A stretch of DNA of 6,191 nucleotides from Acidimicrobiales bacterium. GTDB taxonomy: Bacteria > Actinomycetota > Acidimicrobiia > Acidimicrobiales > JABEUL01. The DNA is taken from the NCBI GenBank assembly GCA_027451605.1, contig DAIDJA010000115.1:1-6191 (forward strand), written 5' to 3'. Below, piece after piece: positions 1-4,150 of this stretch (position 1 is its first letter; each line of letters opens with the position of its first letter). The notes under the pieces were generated by a model, which ran no database searches, had not been told where the DNA came from, and saw nothing but the letters and a program-made list of their open reading frames with translations. A program made the translations under genes and the position numbers.

Positions 1-55
1 ATGCCGTAGGCGAATATACTTCCGGCGTCGGTGTCATACTTGCAACCAGTGACGG
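1..55 (+). repeat. 55-nt exact direct repeat (second copy 262-316)
   Basis: Positions 1-55 are identical to 262-316, an offset of 261 nt. A third, diverged copy begins at 541 and matches exactly from 564 to 595 (32 nt). The identity extends through synonymous positions, which points to recent duplication or gene conversion rather than protein-level selection alone. Confidence 0.9.
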
Positions 56-734
56 TGGAATAACTTGGTCAAACCAAACCGTTCCGATTGGAACTGGTTT
101 ATTGAGTGGTATCGCATGCCCTTCTTTATTGACGTGTTATGCAGTTGGCAGTGTTAGCATACTTGCAACCAGTGACGGCGGAACAACTTGGTCAAACCAA
201 ACCGTTCCGACAGGAATTGGTAACCTCAGCGGAGTCTTCTGTTCTACGGTGTCAATATGTTATGCCGTAGGCGAATATACTTCCGGCGTCGGTGTCATAC
301 TTGCAACCAGTGACGGCGGGGAATACTGGACAGTAGAAAATATACCTTCCGGAACTCGTACCATCAGAGGAATTTCTTGTCCTAATTTGTTAAACTGCTA
401 TGCGGTTGGAGTAATAAATAATAACAGCGGCGGAGAAATACTTGCCACCACCGACGGTGGCGTATACTGGACAAGCCAAAATATACCATCCGGAATCACT
501 GCTCTTATCGGAATTACGTGTCTTACAACATCAACGTGTTATGCCGTAGGCGAAAATGCGTCAGGCGTCGGTGTCATACTTGCAACCAGTGACGGCGGAA
601 CAACTTGGTCAAACCAAATGACTCCTTCGGGAATCGATGTTGTCAACGGAATAGCATGTCCTTCCGCCTTGACGTGCTACGCGGTTGGACAAGGTTTCTT
701 CAACATCCCCACAGGTTTAATTTTATCCTCGTAG
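1..734 (+). CDS. Repeat-built beta-propeller-like protein (5'-truncated by window edge)
   Basis: The frame is open from position 3 to the TAG at 732-734, so the gene begins outside the window. About 243 residues are visible. They form tandem units of 41-47 residues: one partial unit, four complete units (starting at 99, 222, 360 and 501) and a 31-residue terminal half-unit (639-731). Each full unit carries a C-x5-C-YAVG segment, then an I-L-A-T-[ST]-D-G-G-x-x-W segment, then a P-x-G linker. The DGG-x-x-W part resembles the BNR/Ycf48-like blades of beta-propellers. The cysteine pair repeated in every unit suggests a disulfide in an exported protein, but the N-terminus and any signal peptide lie outside the window. 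The last half-unit lacks DGG-x-x-W, as expected if the missing strand is supplied by the first blade. Function is unknown; a cell-surface or secreted binding role is a guess. The gene is separate from the translation operon downstream. Confidence 0.8.
   Translation, partial: AVGEYTSGVGVILATSDGGITWSNQTVPIGTGLLSGIACPSLLTCYAVGSVSILATSDGGTTWSNQTVPTGIGNLSGVFCSTVSICYAVGEYTSGVGVILATSDGGEYWTVENIPSGTRTIRGISCPNLLNCYAVGVINNNSGGEILATTDGGVYWTSQNIPSGITALIGITCLTTSTCYAVGENASGVGVILATSDGGTTWSNQMTPSGIDVVNGIACPSALTCYAVGQGFFNIPTGLILSS
3..731 (+). repeat. Tandem ~123-141 bp coding repeats
   Basis: In-frame tandem repeats encode the blade-like units. Unit starts are about 99, 222, 360, 501 and 639, with a partial unit before 99. 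The unit at 99-221 is the shortest, because it lacks the 5-6 residue insert between YAVG and the ILATSDGG segment. Identity is high in the second half of each unit (ATSDGG-TTWSNQ) and lower in the first half. Confidence 0.85.
158..201 (+). repeat. 44-nt exact direct repeat (second copy 575-618)
   Basis: Positions 158-201 are identical to 575-618, an offset of 417 nt (three units), and cover the ILATSDGG-TTW-SNQ coding part. Positions 36-97 are a close variant. Different pairs of units share different identical blocks, a mosaic typical of conversion between repeats. Confidence 0.9.
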
Positions 735-797
735 GTGAGTTCTACAGTTATCCAACTAAATTGTATGATAATTAATTGAGAGCTGCAGCTTCTATTC

Positions 798-836
798 ATT
801 AAATTTGAAAACAATTTCAAATTTAATTTTGTTTTT
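798..836 (+). terminator. Probable rho-independent terminator after the repeat gene
   Basis: A perfect 13-bp inverted repeat (798-810 with 815-827) encloses a 4-nt loop (ACAA). It is followed by TTT-G-TTTTT at 828-836. It lies 64 nt beyond the stop codon of the repeat gene. The stem has only two G-C pairs, so it is weak in energy but long and flawless. There is no T tract on the other side, so it would act only on + strand transcripts, not on the convergent DUF1844 gene. Confidence 0.6.
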
Positions 837-1064
837 GGATTCGGAATCTGAAATACCATTGAGTTTCTCAGTCAAAGATATGTCTCACTTTCTTTTACAC
901 AAATCTAGAGTCTGCACATAATTGGTTGGAGTCGCGGCGAAACGGCTGTGTCGAGGATTTCAGGGTTCAGAAGAGTGATTAAAGATTAACTCCGACTATC
1001 AGTAAGATATATCTTTTGCCCGACTCAATTAACCGCAATGGCAATTAGAAACCGAATTGATCTT
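837..1064. other. Intergenic stretch with no recognised gene
   Basis: This 228-nt stretch sits between the end of the + strand repeat gene with its terminator and the end of the - strand DUF1844 gene. I found no open frame with family resemblance and no convincing tRNA. The only small structure is a 12-nt perfect palindrome at 1004-1015 followed by a short T run, too small to call a terminator. Confidence 0.5.
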
Positions 1065-1466
1065 TTAGGAAGAGGCATTAATCCAAGCCATCCGTAGTTG
1101 ATTCAACATTGTATCTACTGCATCGGAAATTTGGGCATCCACCCTATCTTTGATGGTTGTACTTATTGCCTCTAAACAATCGATGGCTAGTCTGGCTGAG
1201 TTTAAATCAGGTTTGTCCACGCTTAAATGAATAGCGGCGAGTTCACCGAGTCCTGAAATATGATTGAGAATAATTTGAATCGCGGGGGTTGAAAGAACTT
1301 CAGATCTTACTTTGTTCACCATCTCTTCAAGTTCTTCTTCGGACATATCGTCGATATTGGGGACCGATTCGGTCATTTGCTCAGGCTCTATTGATGGCTC
1401 TTTATTATTAGCCGAATTTTCTCTCGGGATGCGATGTTCGCCTTCAGGTGTCCATAGTGTACTCAT
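1065..1466 (-). CDS. DUF1844 domain-containing protein
   Basis: 133 residues, ATG at 1466 on the - strand, TAA at 1067-1065. The N-terminal ~40 residues are polar and probably disordered, followed by an acidic helix (DDMSEEELEEMV, about 39-50). The C-terminal ~75 residues match the DUF1844 pattern: a helix with xxHxxGLGELAAIHLS, a D-L-x-x-A-R-x-A-I-D hinge segment, then two amphipathic helices ending in L-x-Q-L-R-M-A-W. It is small and cytosolic, with no signal peptide or membrane segment. A DUF1844 gene divergent from or next to infC is common in actinobacteria, which supports the call; the molecular function is not established. No Shine-Dalgarno precedes the ATG, and a -10-like TAGAAT lies 8 nt upstream, so the mRNA may be leaderless. 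An internal Met at residue 31 is an alternative but less likely start. Confidence 0.8.
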   Translation of the reverse strand: MSTLWTPEGEHRIPRENSANNKEPSIEPEQMTESVPNIDDMSEEELEEMVNKVRSEVLSTPAIQIILNHISGLGELAAIHLSVDKPDLNSARLAIDCLEAISTTIKDRVDAQISDAVDTMLNQLRMAWINASS

Positions 1467-1469
1467 AAT

Positions 1470-1498
1470 TTGCTATTCTATATGTTAAACATTATTTT
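1470..1498 (+). promoter_or_regulatory. Candidate promoter toward infC
   Basis: TTGCTA (1470-1475), a 17-nt spacer and TATTTT (1493-1498) form a mediocre sigma-70-type promoter, each hexamer 4/6 to consensus. Transcription would start near 1505, at the left arm of the long-range inverted repeat. A rival is TTGGCG (1608-1613) with AATAAT (1629-1634) at a short 15-nt spacing, which would start the mRNA at the 1641 stem-loop. I cannot choose between them from sequence alone. Confidence 0.22.
1475..1480 (-). promoter_or_regulatory. Candidate -10 element for a leaderless DUF1844 mRNA
   Basis: On the - strand, TAGAAT (1480 to 1475) lies 8 nt before the ATG at 1466. That would place transcription start on or within a couple of bases of the start codon. 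No purine-rich Shine-Dalgarno exists between them. No good -35 is visible (TTATTA at 17 nt spacing matches poorly). Confidence 0.3.
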
Positions 1499-1556
1499 AA
1501 TAAAGTGGACCAAGTTTTAAGGTTCCGCCTTTACCCAGATTAACATTATTTTAATA
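1488..1556. repeat. 15-nt direct repeat pair in the divergent intergenic region
   Basis: AACATTATTTTAATA occurs exactly at 1488-1502 and again at 1542-1556, 54 nt apart. It is AT-rich, so some chance similarity is expected, but 15 exact matches at such a distance are notable. The first copy overlaps the candidate promoters of both divergent genes. It could be a paired binding site for a regulator or a duplicated promoter segment. Confidence 0.45.
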
Positions 1557-1625
1557 GCCGTTAATTTTTTAAGGGGAAAAGGTTCGAAAATTAAAGATGT
1601 GTTCGTTTTGGCGTCCACTTTTATT
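1499..1625 (+). promoter_or_regulatory. Possible structured 5' leader of infC
   Basis: The arms 1499-1513 and 1608-1625 are complementary over about 15 pairs with two small bulges; the core AAAGTGGAC (1502-1510) / GTCCACTTT (1613-1621) is perfect. Nested inside are CCTTT (1528-1532) with AAAGG (1578-1582), CCC (1534-1536) with GGG (1573-1575), and ATTAAC (1539-1544) with GTTAAT (1560-1565). This would fold into a closed ~125-nt domain upstream of infC if transcription begins at or before about 1505. Confidence 0.35.
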
Positions 1626-1640
1626 TTAAATAATGAGTTT

Positions 1641-1661
1641 TCGGACAGATATTTTGTCCGA
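1641..1661 (+). promoter_or_regulatory. Perfect 7-bp stem-loop just upstream of infC
   Basis: TCGGACA (1641-1647) pairs perfectly with TGTCCGA (1655-1661) around a 7-nt loop. It ends 14 nt before the Shine-Dalgarno at 1676. A TTTTT run lies at 1668-1672, a few bases beyond the stem, so a weak attenuator is possible, but the gap between stem and T run argues against a standard terminator. Confidence 0.45.
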
Positions 1662-1675
1662 TGAAACTTTTTAAA

Positions 1676-1683
1676 TAAGGAGG
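1676..1683 (+). promoter_or_regulatory. Perfect Shine-Dalgarno that fixes the infC ATT start
   Basis: TAAGGAGG is fully complementary to the expected 3' end of 16S rRNA. It stands 8 nt before the ATT codon at 1692. The in-frame stop TAA at 1689-1691 lies between it and the ATT, so no earlier start is possible in this frame. Confidence 0.85.
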
Positions 1684-1691
1684 ATTGCTAA

Positions 1692-2294
1692 ATTCCAAGT
1701 AACCATGTTTCTGGCACGCGTGTTAACGACCAGATTAGAGCAAGAGAAGTAAGGCTGATCGGTGCAGACGGCACCCAGTTAGGCGTCAAGTCACTTGACG
1801 AAGCATTGACCATAGCTAGGAATCAGGATCTAGATTTGGTCGAAGTTGCTTCAAACGGAATCCCCCCAGTCTGCCGTATTATGGATTACGGAAAGTTCAA
1901 GTTTGACTCAAACGTAAAAGAACGTGAATCCAGAAAAAAATCTACTTCAAATCTTGTGAAGGAAATGAAGTATCGTACTCTGATCGGGACCGGAGATTTT
2001 GATACCAAGACAAAGCAGGTAATCAAATTCATTTCTCAGGGTCACAAAGTAAAACTTACTGTTATGTTTCGGGGACGAGAGGTGTACCATCCTGAACTGG
2101 GTAGGAAGATACTTGACAGGGTAGCTGAAGCCACAGACGATATAGCAAAAGTTGAAAGTCCCGCAAAACTTGACGGCAGAAACATGATTATGGTATTGGC
2201 GCCCTTTAAGAAAGGGCAGACCGTAAAGAAATCCGATACAAATGGAATTGCTCCGGTTAAAGCCGAAGTGTCTGAAGGTGACCCCGTAGCTTAG
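1692..2294 (+). CDS. infC: Translation initiation factor IF-3, ATT start codon
   Basis: 200 residues from ATT 1692 to TAG 2294. IF3 binds the 30S subunit, prevents premature 50S joining and checks the start codon and initiator tRNA. The IF3-N domain is complete only from this start: RVNDQIRAREVRLIG (about 10-24), LDLVEVA (about 47-53) and PPVCRIMDYGKFKF (58-71). A lysine/arginine-rich linker follows, then IF3-C (about 89-173) with GDFDTKTKQVIKFI and HKVKLTVMFRGRE. A ~27-residue polar tail exceeds the ~180-residue enteric length, as often seen in actinobacteria. No ATG or GTG and no TTG occurs in frame before the TTG at codon 39 (1806), which would delete half of IF3-N. With the ideal Shine-Dalgarno, ATT is the only sensible start. 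This is the known device by which IF3 discriminates against its own mRNA in enteric bacteria. It is followed 89 nt later by rpmI. Confidence 0.95.
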   Translation: MPSNHVSGTRVNDQIRAREVRLIGADGTQLGVKSLDEALTIARNQDLDLVEVASNGIPPVCRIMDYGKFKFDSNVKERESRKKSTSNLVKEMKYRTLIGTGDFDTKTKQVIKFISQGHKVKLTVMFRGREVYHPELGRKILDRVAEATDDIAKVESPAKLDGRNMIMVLAPFKKGQTVKKSDTNGIAPVKAEVSEGDPVA

Positions 2295-2383
2295 GGAGCT
2301 TCGCATACGGATTTAAATAATTTCGCATAAGGCGGCATTAATAAGTTTAGAAATTTAGATTAGTTGAGTATAAGGAGAGAGAT

Positions 2384-2578
2384 ATGCCAAAGATGAAAAC
2401 TGACAAAGGGGCAAAAAAGAGATTTAAGGTGACCGGCACCGGGAAATTAATGAGACGCAATTCAATGCGATCTCACTTACTGGAAAAGAAGGCTCCGTCT
2501 CGTAAACGAAGGCTTGCAAAAGAATCACAACTGTCACCCGGCGATACGCGTCAGGTAAAGAGGCTACTTGGTCTATGA
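2384..2578 (+). CDS. rpmI: 50S ribosomal protein bL35
   Basis: 64 residues, the normal length for bL35. The start [20 protein letters not shown] is the family signature, followed by the basic stretch [14 protein letters not shown] and the terminal V-K-R-L-L. This small, very basic protein sits in the large ribosomal subunit in contact with 23S rRNA. ATG 2384 is preceded by AAGGAG at 2372-2377 with a 6-nt gap. It is the second gene of the conserved infC-rpmI-rplT set. No terminator is visible in the 89 nt after infC, so cotranscription is likely. The gap to rplT is unusually long and structured, so rplT is unlikely to be simply coupled to rpmI translation. Confidence 0.97.
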   Translation: MPKMKTDKGAKKRFKVTGTGKLMRRNSMRSHLLEKKAPSRKRRLAKESQLSPGDTRQVKRLLGL

Positions 2579-2587
2579 GATTATGGG

Positions 2588-2704
2588 CTGTTCGACAGAC
2601 CGGCCAAAAGGCCAAACTTTAGCACTTTAAACCCTGTTAAAAGTTGCGATTTGCTAAAGGCGAGTTTAATAACAGGTCATCTTTCAGTTGTTAAATAGCT
2701 GAAA
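2588..2704 (+). promoter_or_regulatory. Structured rpmI-rplT intergenic RNA with predicted pseudoknot (candidate L20 control site)
   Basis: Four consecutive structures are visible. First is a small hairpin CTGT/ACAG (2588-2591 with 2595-2598). Second is GGCC-AAAA-GGCC (2602-2613). Third is a crossing pair of perfect helices: CTTTAGCA (2617-2624) with TGCTAAAG (2652-2659), 8 bp, and CCTGTTA (2633-2639) with TAACAGG (2670-2676), 7 bp. Fourth is an 8-pair hairpin TTTCAGTT/AGCTGAAA (2682-2689 with 2697-2704, one G-U). The crossed helices make an H-type pseudoknot with spans of 8, 12 and 10 nt between strands. rplT's AGGAGG follows at 2732. L20 represses its own operon through a pseudoknot-containing mRNA site in E. 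coli, so an equivalent here is a reasonable inference. A competing hairpin (2624-2630 with 2637-2644) could give a switch. Confidence 0.5.
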
Positions 2705-2741
2705 ACCATACATAACGATCATATAAGTAATAGGAGGAATC

Positions 2742-3095
2742 ATGGCAAGAGTAAAGAGATCAGTTAACGCTAAGAAGCACCATAAAGCCGTATTGGAGCT
2801 GGCCAAAGGTTATTACGGCAATAAGTCTCGATCATATCGCGCAGCCAATGAACAGGTAATGCATTCGCTTCAGTATGCATATCGCGATCGTAGGGCCCGA
2901 AAACGCGATTTGCGCCGTCTGTGGATTCAAAGAATCAATGCCGCCGTAAGAGAAAACGGACTTTCGTATTCAAGGTTTATCGACGGACTAAAGAAGGCTG
3001 AAATCGAACTTGACAGAAAAACTTTGGCGGAACTTGCCGTTAAAAATCCGGAAGCTTTTAAGAGTTTGTGTGACACAGTCAAAGTCGGGCAGTAA
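2742..3095 (+). CDS. rplT: 50S ribosomal protein bL20
   Basis: 117 residues, the standard length. It begins [25 protein letters not shown] in outline and continues with the [23 protein letters not shown] and [12 protein letters not shown] segments that define bL20. The N-terminal basic extension threads into 23S rRNA during early 50S assembly, and the C-terminal globular domain (about 60-117) is the part that also binds the operator mRNA in species where L20 autoregulates. ATG 2742 follows AGGAGG (2732-2737) by 4 nt. The upstream 163-nt gap carries strong potential RNA structure. A 63-nt gap without a visible terminator leads to the methyltransferase gene. Confidence 0.97.
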   Translation: MARVKRSVNAKKHHKAVLELAKGYYGNKSRSYRAANEQVMHSLQYAYRDRRARKRDLRRLWIQRINAAVRENGLSYSRFIDGLKKAEIELDRKTLAELAVKNPEAFKSLCDTVKVGQ

Positions 3096-3158
3096 ATTCA
3101 GACTCCCTGACCGCTAATTTTCTTAAAATCCATTTGGAGAAGCAAACTTTCTTGATAG

Positions 3159-4046
3159 ATGAAGCTTGAATTATCGAATATTCAGACTTTAGCTTCCGGC
3201 AATAAGCATTTCAAGAATTTGCGCAAAGTCCTCAACGACAAGGACTATCGGCAGACTACAGGGTTAACTGCCGTAGAAGGAATCTCTCTGCTGAATGATA
3301 TTCTGAAGCTTGCGGTAAATCCCACAATTAATTTCACTAATCGATCCGGCAGTACAGCTCCCACAATTCGAGAAATTTACTTAGATATCAACGAACCGGC
3401 GATTTTGACGAAATTTAACGGGATCTTGGATTCTACGGGATTTTCTGAAGATAGTCTTGAGAATATTTACGGTCTCACTTCAAAACAGATGGCATCGGTT
3501 TCGGCCCTAAAGTCATCTCCCGGGCTAATGGCGCTTGTAAAAGTTCCGGGTGTCGGTGATCTAGATAATTTTGATATTAACCAAAACATATTGATTTTAG
3601 ATCAGATAAATGATCCTTCCAATATGGGTCCGATTATTAGATCCGCAGCAGCGTTTGGCTTTGATCAAATTTTGTTGACTAAGAATTGTTGCGAGCCCTT
3701 CTCGCCCCGTGTCATACGAAGTTCGGCCGGAATGGTACTTGCCGTCTCTATTTTGTACAGTGGCGGTTTAATTCAGGCTCTTGAAGATGTTAAGAAAAAA
3801 GGTTATCAAGTTGTCGGAACATACGTAGACGGCGGAAAGCCTTTGGAAACCACGGAATTTCGGCGAACGGTTTCCGTCGTTTTTGGTTCTGAAGCTCATG
3901 GGATTGATGATTCTTTTAGGGGGTACTTTGACGACACTGTAACTGTAGGTATGGCAGGTCACGTCGAGTCACTTAACCTTTCCGTGTCGGCTGGTATCAT
4001 ATTAAGAGACATTTGTTTAAAGCAAGGTCGATTATTTGAGATTTAA
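3159..4046 (+). CDS. SpoU/TrmH-family RNA 2'-O-ribose methyltransferase
   Basis: 295 residues. The N-terminal part (about 9-105) has the L30e-like substrate-binding look of the family: NKHFKNLRKVL and TTGLTAVEGISLL match the usual N-x-x-[IV]-K-x-L-R-K-L ... F-x-x-E-G pattern. The SPOUT catalytic domain follows with all three motifs: motif 1 NDPSNMGPIIRSAAAFG (151-167, catalytic Arg161), motif 2 VFGSEAHGID (241-250) and motif 3 ESLNLSVSAGIILRDI (270-285), which form the trefoil-knot AdoMet site. It should methylate a ribose in rRNA or tRNA; the target nucleotide cannot be read from sequence. A spoU-type gene just before pheS is also seen in B. subtilis (ysgA) and is usual in actinobacteria. 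ATG 3159 is the first start after the stop at 3156; its GGAGA (3136-3140) is 18 nt away, so translation may be weak. Confidence 0.93.
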   Translation: MKLELSNIQTLASGNKHFKNLRKVLNDKDYRQTTGLTAVEGISLLNDILKLAVNPTINFTNRSGSTAPTIREIYLDINEPAILTKFNGILDSTGFSEDSLENIYGLTSKQMASVSALKSSPGLMALVKVPGVGDLDNFDINQNILILDQINDPSNMGPIIRSAAAFGFDQILLTKNCCEPFSPRVIRSSAGMVLAVSILYSGGLIQALEDVKKKGYQVVGTYVDGGKPLETTEFRRTVSVVFGSEAHGIDDSFRGYFDDTVTVGMAGHVESLNLSVSAGIILRDICLKQGRLFEI

Positions 4047-4113
4047 AATATTCTTCTTGTTTGAAAATAATCTTGCTTTCAAACAGTGGTATTGTCACTC
4101 TGCACTTAATTAA
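4036..4113 (+). CDS. Candidate Phe-rich leader peptide before pheST
   Basis: A 25-codon frame from TTG 4036 to TAA 4113 overlaps the last 11 nt of the methyltransferase gene. It encodes (M)RFKIFFLFENNLAFKQ-WYC..., with Phe at positions 3, 6, 7, 9 and 15. AAGG at 4024-4027 lies 8 nt before the TTG. A short peptide rich in the cognate amino acid directly before a synthetase operon is the hallmark of ribosome-mediated attenuation, as with E. coli pheM. The Phe codons abut and enter the 5' arm of the stem at 4058-4085, so a stalled ribosome would block that stem. Against it: the start is a TTG with only a short Shine-Dalgarno, the DNA is AT-rich (TTT/TTC arise easily), and no T-tract terminator follows. 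Confidence 0.35.
   Translation: MRFKIFFLFENNLAFKQWYCHSALN
4058..4085 (+). promoter_or_regulatory. Perfect 9-bp stem-loop in the pheS leader
   Basis: TGTTTGAAA (4058-4066) pairs perfectly with TTTCAAACA (4077-4085) around a 10-nt loop; a G-U pair (4057-4086) can extend it. A second small stem (AGTG/CACT) can form immediately after, around 4085-4099. No run of T follows either stem, so it is not a standard rho-independent terminator. It overlaps the Phe codons of the candidate leader peptide. Confidence 0.45.
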
Positions 4114-4150
4114 GATTTAAAAGTTACGTATATCGCAAGGATATGAATTG

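Noticed and set aside
102..734. TTG 102 as the start of the repeat protein
   Set aside because: The frame and the repeat pattern continue without a stop to the left edge of the window, so the gene is truncated there rather than starting at 102.
781..790. 10-nt palindrome AGCTGCAGCT
   Set aside because: Too short and isolated to support a binding site or terminator; the adjacent 13-bp stem explains termination better.
677..859. Minus-strand 60-codon open frame
   Set aside because: It overlaps the end of the repeat gene and the terminator stem, has no family resemblance, and its composition fits read-through of AT-rich spacer.
923..950. tRNA or tmRNA 3'-end-like sequence on the minus strand (ends in ...CCAACCA)
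   Set aside because: The T-arm consensus is absent, the would-be T stem pairs poorly on that strand, and no anticodon arm or acceptor partner is visible.
1004..1015. 12-nt palindrome AAGATATATCTT near the end of the DUF1844 gene
   Set aside because: Low-complexity AT palindrome with almost no loop; unlikely to form a stable hairpin or act as a terminator.
1806..2294. TTG 1806 as the infC start
   Set aside because: It removes about half of the IF3-N domain, whose conserved residues are encoded upstream in the same frame, and it lacks the strong Shine-Dalgarno seen before ATT 1692.
1947..2306. Minus-strand 119-codon open frame opposite infC
   Set aside because: It lies fully antisense to infC, whose protein is unmistakable, and shows no recognisable motif.
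4092..4120. TTGTCA-based promoter just upstream of pheS
   Set aside because: The -35-like hexamer is good but no acceptable -10 occurs at 16-18 nt spacing.
4148..4150. TTG 4148 as the pheS start
   Set aside because: It adds only one residue; ATG 4151 is the stronger codon with acceptable 9-nt spacing from AAGGA. It is not excluded.
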